Shown here one piece after another: positions 19,275 through 27,077 of a stretch of 27,911 bases of DNA. The notes under the pieces were generated by a model. The model saw nothing but the letters and a program-made list of their open reading frames with translations. It ran no database searches and was not told the DNA's origin. The stretch lies in the NCBI GenBank assembly GCA_001784635.1, contig MFRS01000003.1, positions 2,407 to 30,317 of the forward strand. Reading direction: 5' to 3'. Position numbers and translations under genes: made by a program. This stretch comes from Candidatus Micrarchaeota archaeon RBG_16_49_10. GTDB lineage: Archaea > Aenigmatarchaeota > Aenigmatarchaeia > CG10238-14. Position 1 is the stretch's first letter, and each line of letters opens with the position of its first letter.

Positions 19275-20452
19275 GGGTTGAGCTGTTGAAGAGGTACCTT
19301 TTTGTCCTTGGGAAGAACCAAAGGCTTTCGACGGCCGAGATAGCAAGTTACCTGAGAATCAAGGGGCTGAGGTTCGAGATGGCCAGCTTCAAGGGGTTTT
19401 GCATAGCCGAGACGGAGGACGGCGACATAGATGTCAAGGACCTTGGCGGCACGCTAAAGGTGTGCGAAGTCCTCGGGGAATCTTTGCCTGGGGAGTTTGA
19501 GCAGGAAATTATGAAGGCAATCCCCCCAGTCAAGTCGAGAAAAGGCTATTTTGCCGTGAGCATATATGGGCCGCATTCCGAGGGTAAAGGGTACATCCAG
19601 ACAGTCAAGAGACTGTCGGTAGCCATCAAGAAGAGGCTGAGGGAGGAGGGCTCTAACCTGAATTTCATGAGCCACCGCGGAAGGAGCTACTTCACCCACA
19701 CGGAGATCGTCAAGAAAAAGGTCCTGGTGGACGGGTTCGAGCTGGTGGCGGGTATCGTTGAGGGGAAATGCTACATAGCGAGGACCTTGGGCGTCCATGA
19801 CCCCTTCGAGTTCATGAAGAGGGATGTGGAGAGGCCTGCCCAGAGGACGATGTACTCCATCCCGCCGAGGCTTGCGCTGATAATGCTGAACCTCTCCGAA
19901 CCTGGAAGTGAGGGTTTGGTCATAGACCCTTTCTGTGGGGTCGGGACGATAGTGCAGGAGATGGCGCTGCGAGGGCTGGAATGCGAGGGGTCGGACATAG
20001 ACGCTGATATAATAGAGGCCGCGAGGACTAACCTGGACTGGCTGAAGGGGGAATACAAGACCATTCGTGAGCCGAAGCTCTTCGCCATGGACGCGAGGGA
20101 ACTGGGTAAAAAGTACGGAAAAGAGAGCGTATCGAGAATTGTCACTGAGCCTTCCCTGGGACCACTGCTGCCCAAGCACCCGAAGAAGAGGCACGTGGAG
20201 AAGATTGTCGAGGAACTTTTGCCGCAATATAGGGAGTTCTTCGAGGTCTTCAGGGAGATATTGAAGGAGGATGGAAAGGTGATCATAGTCTTCCCGGAGT
20301 ACAGGACAGAGAAGGGTGATGTGCGAATCGAGACTGGCTTTCTGAAGGAGGCAGGATTCGAAAAAGTGCCTTTGATGGGTGCAGATTCTTTTCTGGACGC
20401 GGAGGAGAGGCACAGGGTGATGAGGAGAATATACGTCCTCAGGAGAAAGTGA
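19271..20452 (+). CDS. Trm11-like THUMP-type tRNA guanosine-N2 methyltransferase (predicted)
   Basis: Trm11/TrmG10 enzymes methylate N2 of guanosine 10 in tRNA using SAM. The 393-aa protein has an N-terminal THUMP-like region (to about 170) with FMSHRGRSYFTHTEIV, then a Rossmann domain with motif I DPFCGVGTIVQE (from Asp219), SDIDADIIEAARTNL and, in the place of the usual D/N-PPY/DPPYG motif IV, TEPSLGP (292-298). This TEP(x)LGP variant occurs in Trm11-like archaeal proteins. The exact site modified cannot be told. Start GTG 19271 overlaps the DUF192 stop. Confidence 0.85.
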   Translation: MRVELLKRYLFVLGKNQRLSTAEIASYLRIKGLRFEMASFKGFCIAETEDGDIDVKDLGGTLKVCEVLGESLPGEFEQEIMKAIPPVKSRKGYFAVSIYGPHSEGKGYIQTVKRLSVAIKKRLREEGSNLNFMSHRGRSYFTHTEIVKKKVLVDGFELVAGIVEGKCYIARTLGVHDPFEFMKRDVERPAQRTMYSIPPRLALIMLNLSEPGSEGLVIDPFCGVGTIVQEMALRGLECEGSDIDADIIEAARTNLDWLKGEYKTIREPKLFAMDARELGKKYGKESVSRIVTEPSLGPLLPKHPKKRHVEKIVEELLPQYREFFEVFREILKEDGKVIIVFPEYRTEKGDVRIETGFLKEAGFEKVPLMGADSFLDAEERHRVMRRIYVLRRK

Positions 20453-20489
20453 GAGCGGGTGTTTAAATAATTAAAATGATTACCTTTTT

Positions 20490-20807
20490 ATGAGTCTATA
20501 CGGTTTGCGGGAAAACGATTATTTTAAGTTTGTGATTCCAGTAAGAGATGGAGTTGGCAAACTCTATATTTATCCTTTAGGTGCGGTTCAGAAAATTTTG
20601 GAACCAGCAACTTACATGCCTACACATAAGCAAATAGCCATTAATTTGGGTTTTTCACCTGAACAAGTGATGGGTGGCGACCTGAAGAATACTACTTCCG
20701 GATTAATTTTTGACAAAACTTTCTCTCCGTTTACGGTGTCAGCAGCTTCAGAAGAAATTTACAATAAAGCTCTAGAAAACGGTGTGGTTATAATGCAAAG
20801 GATATAA
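20490..20807 (+). CDS. Orphan protein, 105 aa, function unknown
   Basis: The sequence has a small alpha/beta look (YFKFVIPVRDGVGKLYIYPLG, then QIAINLGFSPEQVMGGDL and EEIYNKALENGVVIM). No cysteine, signal or membrane segment. AT-rich against the flanking methyltransferase and ridA genes. A TTTAAATA box (20463-20470) centred 23.5 bases before ATG 20490 indicates a leaderless transcript. No flanking repeat found. Confidence 0.65.
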   Translation: MSLYGLRENDYFKFVIPVRDGVGKLYIYPLGAVQKILEPATYMPTHKQIAINLGFSPEQVMGGDLKNTTSGLIFDKTFSPFTVSAASEEIYNKALENGVVIMQRI

Positions 20808-20830
20808 ATTTCAGAGCCGAATTCCTTAGC

Positions 20831-21208
20831 ATGAAGAAGAAAATTGAAACAAAGGGTGCTCCACCAGCCGCAGGGCCTTACTCGCAGGCTATAGAGGCGG
20901 GGAAGATGGTGTTCACCTCAGGGCAAATACACTTAGCACCCAACGGGAAGATGGTTTCGGGGACTATTGAGGAGGAAGCTCACCAAGTTATGAAAAACCT
21001 GCAGGCCGTCCTCAAGGAAGCGGGGTTGTCCTTCAAGGATGTTGTCAAGACCACTATATTCGTTATCGACATGGCCGTCTACGGGAAGATAAACGAGGTT
21101 TACGCCAAATATATGTCAGACCCGTACCCGGCGAGGGAGACCGTCTGCGTGAAGGAGCTACCGCTCGGGGCGAGGGTGGAGATAAGCATGATTGCCGTGA
21201 AGCCTTGA
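20831..21208 (+). CDS. ridA: RidA family reactive enamine/imine deaminase
   Basis: RidA (YjgF/YER057c/UK114) hydrolyses reactive 2-aminoacrylate and other enamines released by PLP enzymes. The 125-aa protein follows the family throughout: APPAAGPYSQAIEAGKMVFTSGQIHLAPNGKMV, NLQAVLKEAGLSFKDVVKTTIF, YPARETVCVKELPLGARVEISMIAV, with the signature Arg in PARETV and the PLGARVEI end. Length is standard. An ATATAAATT box at about 20801-20809 implies a leaderless mRNA. Confidence 0.96.
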   Translation: MKKKIETKGAPPAAGPYSQAIEAGKMVFTSGQIHLAPNGKMVSGTIEEEAHQVMKNLQAVLKEAGLSFKDVVKTTIFVIDMAVYGKINEVYAKYMSDPYPARETVCVKELPLGARVEISMIAVKP

Positions 21209-21267
21209 TGTGAAGATTTAATCTGGTAAAAATATATGGAACATTACTGAAAATTTATAGAGATATT

Positions 21268-21546
21268 TTATAATACAAAGATGCATAGAGCAAAAACTCC
21301 TATCATAATGCAAATACCAAGAACTAGAATCATAAAACCGTTAATCTTAGTCCATCTTAAAGCATATTGAGTTGTTTCTGCTTTAACGCCAAGCATTTTT
21401 CCAATTTGTTTGTTTCTCCACTTAACTGTTTTTTCTGGTTTTGAAATAAAAATTACTCCAAATATGATGAGAGATAAAGCTATGCCAAAAAGAAAAAGCA
21501 CGCTAGCTCCAATTAAAATAGAATATGTTGCTATATTATTAATCAT
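21268..21546 (-). CDS. Orphan membrane protein, 92 aa
   Basis: Two hydrophobic helices at the ends (YSILIGASVLFLFGIALSLI and FMILVLGICIMIGVFALCIF) surround a basic cytoplasmic-looking middle (SKPEKTVKWRNKQIGKMLGVKAETTQYALRWTK). The layout resembles DUF6199-like small membrane proteins, but I make no family call. AT-rich. The TATA box TTTATATAA (about 21569-21577) is centred about 27 bases from ATG 21546, which indicates a leaderless transcript. Confidence 0.65.
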   Translation of the reverse strand: MINNIATYSILIGASVLFLFGIALSLIIFGVIFISKPEKTVKWRNKQIGKMLGVKAETTQYALRWTKINGFMILVLGICIMIGVFALCIFVL

Positions 21547-21672
21547 ATTAAATTATTTAGGCTGGACATTATATAAAATGAACTGGAAGCTCTGAGTGGG
21601 ACTTCATAACGTCCATGAGGCAAAAAACAAGCTTTAAAACCATTCCCGCCAATCTTATTTAGGTGGTCTTCG

Positions 21673-22260
21673 ATGGAAAGGTTCGTTGAAAGGACATTCT
21701 TCATGATCAAGCCTGACGGCGTCAAGAGGGGCCTGACGGGCGACTGCATCGCCAGGATAGAGAGGGTCGGCCTGAAGGTCGTGGCGATGAAGATGGTCCA
21801 GCCGACGAGGGCGCAGGCGGACAGGCACTACCCGAGAGAGAAGGAGGACAAGCGGTGGTTCATCGAGGTGGCGGCCAAGGCAAAGAAAGGCTACCGGGAG
21901 AAGGGAGTGGAGTGGAAGTTCGACGATATGGAGTACTCGAGGCTGATAAAGTCGTTCCTTGTGGACTACCTCACCACAGGGCCTGTGGTGGTCATGGTGA
22001 TTGAGGGCCCGAATGTGATAAAAATGGTTAGGAAGATATCAGGTGACACCGAGCCCAGGCAGGCGCCTCCGGGAACGATAAGGGGCGACTACACGGTCGA
22101 CTCCTACGACATGGCCAACGCGCTGGACAGGGCGCTGAAGAACGTCGTCCATGCATCCAGCAGCAAGGCGGACGCGGAGAAGGAGATAAGGGTGTGGTTC
22201 AAGGAAGAGGAGATTTTGAAGCTCGAGAGGGTTGACGAGGGCCTACTGTTCGGGAAGTGA
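21673..22260 (+). CDS. ndk: Nucleoside diphosphate kinase with an internal insertion
   Basis: NDK balances NTP pools by a phospho-histidine mechanism. The start (VERTFFMIKPDGVKRGLTGDCIARIE) and the end are typical: PVVVMVIEGPNVIKMVRKISGDTEPRQAPPGTIRGDYTVDS, then the catalytic His160 in NVVHASSS. The 195-aa length exceeds the usual 150. The extra residues lie mainly at about 50-95 (RAQADRHYPREKEDKRW and so on), an insertion known from some archaeal NDKs. AGGTGG precedes ATG 21673. Its stop overlaps the next gene's GTG. Confidence 0.95.
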   Translation: MERFVERTFFMIKPDGVKRGLTGDCIARIERVGLKVVAMKMVQPTRAQADRHYPREKEDKRWFIEVAAKAKKGYREKGVEWKFDDMEYSRLIKSFLVDYLTTGPVVVMVIEGPNVIKMVRKISGDTEPRQAPPGTIRGDYTVDSYDMANALDRALKNVVHASSSKADAEKEIRVWFKEEEILKLERVDEGLLFGK

Positions 22261-22445
22261 GGGTTGTGGGATACTTTTGCCTTAACTGCAAGAGGGAAGT
22301 GAAGACGTTCATGAACATCTTCCTCGGGTTCAAGCTCTGCTGCAAGGACTGCAGGCGGGACAGGCTGATATTGCTGGAGGACATGGAGAAGGGGGAGTTC
22401 GAGGAATTGGTCAAAAAGTTCAAAAAAAGCGAGATGAGGGTTTAA
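22257..22445 (+). CDS. Small zinc-ribbon protein, 62 aa
   Basis: Two cysteine pairs, CLNC (about 8-11) and CCKDC (28-32), form a probable zinc ribbon, with a charged helical tail (MEKGEFEELVKKFKKSEM). GTG 22257 overlaps the ndk stop codon, so the two genes are translated together. No family name recognised. Confidence 0.65.
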   Translation: MRVVGYFCLNCKREVKTFMNIFLGFKLCCKDCRRDRLILLEDMEKGEFEELVKKFKKSEMRV

Positions 22446-22462
22446 CTGAGATTGGTGATTGT

Positions 22463-22822
22463 ATGAATGTGAAAATTAGCGTCTTGATTTTGGGTGCTTT
22501 GGTGGTTGTGGCCGCTTTTGTGGCATGGAGATATGCGGGAGGCGGCGGGAACTACGATGATTTTGCGAAATGCCTGACCGAGAAGGGTGCCATAATGTAC
22601 GGCTCAAAGTACTGCGTCCACTGCAACAACCAGAAAAAGGAGTTTGGGAAATCTTTCCAATACATCAACTATGTGGAATGCACCGAGCAGACGAGCGTCT
22701 GCGAGCAGGAAGGCATAACCGCGGTGCCTGTCTGGTCGGTAAACGGGACGAAGTACACGGGGGAGCAGTCGTTCGAGAGGCTTAGCCAGCTTTCTGGGTG
22801 CCCGCTCAGCCAACAAACTTAG
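22463..22822 (+). CDS. Membrane-anchored thioredoxin-like protein
   Basis: A single N-terminal helix (ISVLILGALVVVAAFVAW, about 5-22) anchors a small thioredoxin-like domain facing outward: IMYGSKYCVHCNNQKKEFG with active-site CVHC (51-54), then the cis-Pro loop GITAVPVWSVNGTKY. Additional cysteines (VECTEQTSVCEQ) may form a second pair. The domain resembles the thioredoxin part of VKOR-type fusions. Its 3' end overlaps the convergent thioredoxin reductase gene by 17 bases. Probably part of extracytoplasmic disulphide chemistry with 23867-24943. Confidence 0.85.
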   Translation: MNVKISVLILGALVVVAAFVAWRYAGGGGNYDDFAKCLTEKGAIMYGSKYCVHCNNQKKEFGKSFQYINYVECTEQTSVCEQEGITAVPVWSVNGTKYTGEQSFERLSQLSGCPLSQQT

Positions 22823-23717
22823 AGGCGTGGAAAGCTGCGGCGACACCCTCGCCTACGCCAGTTATTATCTGCTTGAATTCAGCATCGGTCACATCGCCGG
22901 CGGCATATACCCCAGGGGCGTTGGTCTCGGACCTCCTGTTTATCTTTATCTGCCTCTTCTCGTTGAGCTCTACCCCAAGCTTTTCCGCAAGGATTGATAT
23001 CGGTATGTAGCCTATCGCGACAAATACCGCCTCCAACGCCAGCTCTTTCTTGCCTTTGTACGGCCTGTCGAGGATGATTCTGCTGACGAACTTGTCGCCC
23101 TCTATACCGGCTATGTTCGTGTTGTTGATTATCTCTACGTTCTTCGCTTTCGACATCCTGTCTAGGTTTCTGCTCTCAGCCCAGGACGCGGCCTTCTTGT
23201 TTACTATATAGACCTTTTTTGCATACTTGGACAGGGTGAGGGCCTCTATGACGGCGGAATCGCCACCGCCGATTACTGCCACAACCTTACCGGAATACAA
23301 AGGCCCGTCGCACAATGCGCAGTAGTGGACACCCTTGTTGAGGAATTCATGAGAGCCAGAGACTTCCAGCTCCTTGTGCTTGGCCCCAGTGGTGAATACC
23401 ACAGCCTTGCAGGAGAACTCCTCCTTGTTTGTCCGCACATGGAAAATCCCTTCCTGCTTCCCTATGTCTATTACCTCCCTCTCCATTATCTTGACCTTGT
23501 CCTTGTAGTCCATCGCATGGTCCTTGAACTGTTCTATTAGGGCTGCGGAGGATATGCTCTTGAACCCCGGGTAGTTCTCGACCTTCTCCGTCAACAATAT
23601 AGTCCCGCCTATGGATTTGCCCAAGAGCAGGGTTTCCATCCCGAGCCTGCCCGAGTACATGGCGGTGGCAAGGCCGACGGGACCAGCCCCAATCACAATT
23701 ATATCATAAGTTTTCAT
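22806..23717 (-). CDS. trxB: Thioredoxin reductase-like flavoprotein
   Basis: FAD/NAD(P)H-dependent disulphide reductase of about 303 aa. FAD-binding GAGPVGLATAMYSGR (10-24), active-site CALC (133-136) in HYCALCDGPL, the second dinucleotide fold VIGGGDSAVIEALTLSKYAKKVYIVNKKAA, and GVYAAGDVTDAEFKQIITGVGEG at the end. The active site is CALC rather than the common CATC. In the NADPH-binding loop, VNKKAASWAE replaces the usual HRR, so cofactor preference is open. ATG 23717 chosen over the TTG at 23723. Confidence 0.93.
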   Translation of the reverse strand: MKTYDIIVIGAGPVGLATAMYSGRLGMETLLLGKSIGGTILLTEKVENYPGFKSISSAALIEQFKDHAMDYKDKVKIMEREVIDIGKQEGIFHVRTNKEEFSCKAVVFTTGAKHKELEVSGSHEFLNKGVHYCALCDGPLYSGKVVAVIGGGDSAVIEALTLSKYAKKVYIVNKKAASWAESRNLDRMSKAKNVEIINNTNIAGIEGDKFVSRIILDRPYKGKKELALEAVFVAIGYIPISILAEKLGVELNEKRQIKINRRSETNAPGVYAAGDVTDAEFKQIITGVGEGVAAAFHASKFVG

Positions 23718-23866
23718 GACCAAAATATCGTGACTGAAAATAATTAAGTTTTGCTATTTCTTTGAGAAAATCCTACATTTTCGGGCCAATTTTTGATATC
23801 TGATAGAAAACAGACATAGCTATAAAAGTTTGCCAATAAAATATAGAATATTGCACAAGTGATTTG

Positions 23867-24943
23867 ATGGCGAAGAAGGATAGGAAAGGGACAGAAAATC
23901 CTGATAAAAGCGGTCAGAAGAAAACGATAACAGTGAAGATACCTTCTGTGGGCAATCCCATGGCTGTTTTGACGGTCGTCCTGCTCGTCTTGTTGGCGCT
24001 CAGCGTCCTTTACAATGTAAAGCTGGCGAAGGGGGCGAAGACGGACGTGAATGCGACAGGCCTAATGTACATCTGCCCCACCGGGCAATGCGACACCAAA
24101 GACATAGACGAATGGTCCAGCGGCATAGGTGTGAGTGCCAAGGGGTATGAGGCCGATTGGGCAAGATCACCCATAGGCCTGTACCTGGAAGGCAGCAAAG
24201 TGGCTATTGTGGATGTGTCAAGCAAGGCCAACTACTACACGACCATGTGCGAGGGGACTAACCTGGAGGCTGCATGCACCGAATCCAAGGCAGCTGCAAC
24301 AGAAACCCAGAAGTCCGCCTGCGAGAGCGTGAAGAAGGTTGACGAGCCTGTGCTTGAGGCCTTTGTAGTCTCGTATTGCCCATACGGCTTGCAGATGCAG
24401 AGGGTCCTGACAGAGGTACAGAAGACGATAGGGAAAGACGTCGACATAAAAGTGAGGTACATAGGTGCTGTAGTCGATGGGAAGATTACGTCGATGCACG
24501 GCGAACAGGAGGCAACAGAGAACCACAGGCAAATCTGCATGAGGGAGGAACAGGCTAGCAAGTACTGGGACTACATATCTTGCTTCATAAAGGCTGGGGA
24601 GACTGATCCTTGCCTTGACGAGGCTAAGATAGACAAGGCCAAGCTTACCAGCTGCATGTCAGACGCCAACAAGGGACTGAAGTACGCACAAGTTGACTTT
24701 GACGGCCAAAACAAATATGGGGTCAGCGGGTCACCAACACTGATACTTAACGGCGAGAAGGCGAGCGAGTTCGACTTCGGCGGCAGGTCAGTGCAAGGTG
24801 TAGGCAGCATGCTGTGCTGCTCGATGAACAAGAGGTCAAGCGGGTGCGACATCCAAGTCTCGACAGACCAGGCTGCGACAGGATTTTCGCAGACATATTC
24901 TGCGGGCGGAGGCTCCACGGGGGCAGCTGCCAGTTGCGGTTAA
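23867..24943 (+). CDS. Membrane-anchored DsbA/GILT-like thiol protein
   Basis: The 358-aa protein has an N-terminal cytoplasmic tail, one membrane helix (PMAVLTVVLLVLLALSVLYN, 31-50) and an external thioredoxin-fold domain. The active site is SYCPYG (Cys171) with Gly174 where a second cysteine would be. The segment MHGEQEATENHRQICM, then YISCF, resembles the GILT/DsbA signature, and GVSGSPTLILNGE holds the cis-Pro. A Cys-rich tail (MLCCSMNKRSSGCDIQ) and Gly/Ala-rich end follow. It probably makes or reduces disulphides at the surface. An AAATATAGAATA box about 26 bases before ATG 23867 gives a leaderless mRNA. Confidence 0.85.
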   Translation: MAKKDRKGTENPDKSGQKKTITVKIPSVGNPMAVLTVVLLVLLALSVLYNVKLAKGAKTDVNATGLMYICPTGQCDTKDIDEWSSGIGVSAKGYEADWARSPIGLYLEGSKVAIVDVSSKANYYTTMCEGTNLEAACTESKAAATETQKSACESVKKVDEPVLEAFVVSYCPYGLQMQRVLTEVQKTIGKDVDIKVRYIGAVVDGKITSMHGEQEATENHRQICMREEQASKYWDYISCFIKAGETDPCLDEAKIDKAKLTSCMSDANKGLKYAQVDFDGQNKYGVSGSPTLILNGEKASEFDFGGRSVQGVGSMLCCSMNKRSSGCDIQVSTDQAATGFSQTYSAGGGSTGAAASCG

Positions 24944-24964
24944 TTTTTTTTCTTTCTTTTTTTA
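24943..24964 (+). terminator. Poly-T terminator of the DsbA/GILT-like gene
   Basis: Right after the stop codon the sequence is TTTTTTTTCTTTCTTTTTTT, a strong archaeal T-run terminator that isolates this gene from the glutaredoxin gene downstream. Confidence 0.65.
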
Positions 24965-25045
24965 CAGGTTCTGACGATTTATAAAAACATATAAATGTAT
25001 TTTTGGATATATATTTTGTTAAGTGAAACCGGGGGTTTTCTGAAG

Positions 25046-25297
25046 ATGAAATCACTGAAAGTGAAAGTTTATTCGACTGAATGGTGCCCTTGGTGCACAA
25101 AGGTCAAGGAATGGCTCAAGGAGAATAAGGTCAAATTCGAGGAGAAGAACGTAGGCGAAGACCAGAAGGCCGCCATAGAGATGATAGAAAAGACGGGACA
25201 GAGGGGTGTCCCTGTTACCATATATACGGACAAGAAAGGGAAAGAGAACGTTATAATCGGTTATAATGTCGCCGAGCTTGAAAAAATCAAGGGGTAG
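25046..25297 (+). CDS. Glutaredoxin-like protein
   Basis: The 83-aa thioredoxin-fold protein has active-site CPWC (14-17) in YSTEWCPWCTKVKEWL, a GVPVTIY cis-Pro strand and the KENVIIGYNVAELEKI end, all typical of NrdH/YruB-type glutaredoxins. No signal peptide, so cytoplasmic; the nearby reductase could serve it. I use ATG 25046 (MKSLKVKVYS); the frame opens at 24995 inside AT-rich promoter DNA. It is five bases upstream of the dehydrogenase gene. Confidence 0.93.
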   Translation: MKSLKVKVYSTEWCPWCTKVKEWLKENKVKFEEKNVGEDQKAAIEMIEKTGQRGVPVTIYTDKKGKENVIIGYNVAELEKIKG

Positions 25298-25302
25298 ATG
25301 AT

Positions 25303-26385
25303 ATGATTCCTGTTGATAGTTTTGGTCCTGAAAGGGTTCTGCAGGTCTCCGATAGGAAGAAGCTGTACGGATTCCTTGTGATTGACAACACTGTTCTGGG
25401 GCCTGGGAAAGGCGGAATAAGGCTTGCCCCGGGCGTGACTGCAGAGGAGGTTGCGGGGCTGGCCAGGGCGATGACCTGGAAAAATTCCATAGCGGGGCTG
25501 CCCTTTGGCGGGGCGAAGGCCGGGATACTGTGGGACGGGAAGACCGACAAGAACGAGCTCATGAGAGGGTTTGCCAGAGCATTGAAGCCTTTCATCCCGG
25601 AGATGTACATAGCTGGGCCGGACATGAACACCGGGGAGGAGCAGATGAAGGTTTTCGCCGAGGAGATTGGCACGAAGAAGGCCTCTACAGGCAAGCCGGC
25701 TGATATGGGGGGATTGCCACATGAGCTGGGTTCCACTGGATTTGGAGTCGCTGAATCCGCGGAAGTGGCTGCGGAATATGCTGGCGTCAAGACGGAAGGC
25801 GCCACTGTGGCCATAGAGGGTTTTGGTAATGTGGGAACCTTCACGGCAAAATTCCTGTCTGAGAAGGGGATGAAGATTGTCGCTGTCTCAGACTCAAAGG
25901 GTTATGTTTACGAGAAGGGCGGTCTTGACGTCGAGAGGTTGGTCAAGGTCAAAGCCGAGCAAGGCTCAGTCACCAAATACAAGGGTGCGGAAGTTTTCAG
26001 CCAGCAGGAAAAGCTCTTCGAGATGAAGGTTGACATCCTGATACCTGGCGCCAGGCCGAACGTCATCCATGAAGGAAACAAGGGAAAAGTGAGGGCAAGG
26101 ATGATAGTGGAGGCCGCAAACATCCCGATAACCAAGGAGATTGAGGAGGAGTACCACAAAAAGGGGGTGCTGGTAGTCCCGGATTTCGTCGCCAATGCCG
26201 GCGGGGTGATATCCTCGTACGTGGAGTACATTGGAGGCAACGAGAAGGAGATGTTCAAGACTGTGAGGGAAAAGGTGAGAGCTAACACGAAGAAGGTTCT
26301 GGACGAGTCAAGGAGCAAGGGTATCTCCCCAAGGGATGCCGCGCTGAAGATCGCCAAAGAAAGGATTTTGAAGGCAATGAAATGA
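25303..26385 (+). CDS. Glu/Leu/Phe/Val dehydrogenase family enzyme (probably glutamate dehydrogenase)
   Basis: These enzymes interconvert amino acids and 2-oxoacids with NAD(P), linking nitrogen and carbon metabolism. The 360-aa protein has GPGKGGIRL, substrate Lys60 (MTWKNS), catalytic Lys72 (PFGGAKAGI), catalytic Asp107 (AGPDMNTG), the dinucleotide fold GFGNVGTF (173-180) and the late PDFVANAGGVISSYVEY. It is shorter at the N-terminus than typical glutamate dehydrogenases (about 415 aa), closer in length to the leucine/valine members, so the substrate is uncertain. Its stop overlaps the NAD kinase start (ATGA). Confidence 0.92.
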   Translation: MIPVDSFGPERVLQVSDRKKLYGFLVIDNTVLGPGKGGIRLAPGVTAEEVAGLARAMTWKNSIAGLPFGGAKAGILWDGKTDKNELMRGFARALKPFIPEMYIAGPDMNTGEEQMKVFAEEIGTKKASTGKPADMGGLPHELGSTGFGVAESAEVAAEYAGVKTEGATVAIEGFGNVGTFTAKFLSEKGMKIVAVSDSKGYVYEKGGLDVERLVKVKAEQGSVTKYKGAEVFSQQEKLFEMKVDILIPGARPNVIHEGNKGKVRARMIVEAANIPITKEIEEEYHKKGVLVVPDFVANAGGVISSYVEYIGGNEKEMFKTVREKVRANTKKVLDESRSKGISPRDAALKIAKERILKAMK

Positions 26386-27077
26386 GAGTAGCTGTCGTTT
26401 CTAAGTTCGATGTGAACATGAATGAAAAAATCCTAGCCGCGGGGCTCGAGTACAGTGAGAGGAACCCGGAGCTGGTGATATCGTTGGGTGGGGACGGGAC
26501 CCTTTTCAGAAGTGAGAGGAAATACCCGGGGGTTCCAAAGCTGCCGATAAGGGGTGATAGCAAGCACTGCAAGAAATGTGCGGTCAAGTCCATGAACAGG
26601 GCTGTGCTTAGGCGGCTGGCGCAGGGAAAGTACAAAATAGAGAAACATATAGTCCTTGAGGCCACTGTCAGAAGGGGCGGTAAGGTTATTCACAAGGCTA
26701 CCTGCGTAAATGATTTCGTCTTGAGGAACAAGGAGCAGATACATGCGTTGAGGTTCTCGGTCAGCGTCGACGGCAAGGCGGTCGGGGGGGAATTGATAGG
26801 GGATGGCATAGTTATAGCCACGCCCTTCGGGTCGAGTGCCTATTTCAAGTCCATAACCGGGGATTCATTCAAAAGGGGCATTGGTATTGCGTTAAACAAT
26901 CTGACTGAAAAAGTGAGGCATAGGGTGCTGGGTGAAGGTAGCAAAATTAAGGTAAGGTTGTTCAGGTGTCATGGCTTCTTATCAAGCGACAATAATCCTG
27001 ATATGATTGGCCTAGAAGAGGGCGATTTGGTGGAGGTCAAGAAAAGCCAAAGAAACTGGTTGATTGTTAAAATTTAA
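26382..27077 (+). CDS. nadK: NAD kinase
   Basis: NAD kinase makes NADP, the only source of this cofactor. The 231-aa protein is compact but complete: SLGGDGTLFR (catalytic GGDGT at 36-40), the NDFVLRNKEQIHALRFSVSVDG strand region and GDGIVIATPFGSSAYFKS, the variant of the GDG...TPTGSTAY motif. ATG 26382 overlaps the dehydrogenase stop by four bases, so NADP supply is translationally tied to an NAD(P)-dependent dehydrogenase. Its end overlaps the convergent orphan by four bases. Confidence 0.93.
   Translation: MRVAVVSKFDVNMNEKILAAGLEYSERNPELVISLGGDGTLFRSERKYPGVPKLPIRGDSKHCKKCAVKSMNRAVLRRLAQGKYKIEKHIVLEATVRRGGKVIHKATCVNDFVLRNKEQIHALRFSVSVDGKAVGGELIGDGIVIATPFGSSAYFKSITGDSFKRGIGIALNNLTEKVRHRVLGEGSKIKVRLFRCHGFLSSDNNPDMIGLEEGDLVEVKKSQRNWLIVKI

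Noticed and set aside
19454..20413. Long minus-strand open frame (319 codons) opposite the Trm11-like gene
   Set aside because: It is an antisense shadow caused by the GC and codon bias; the plus-strand gene has clear THUMP and SAM motifs.
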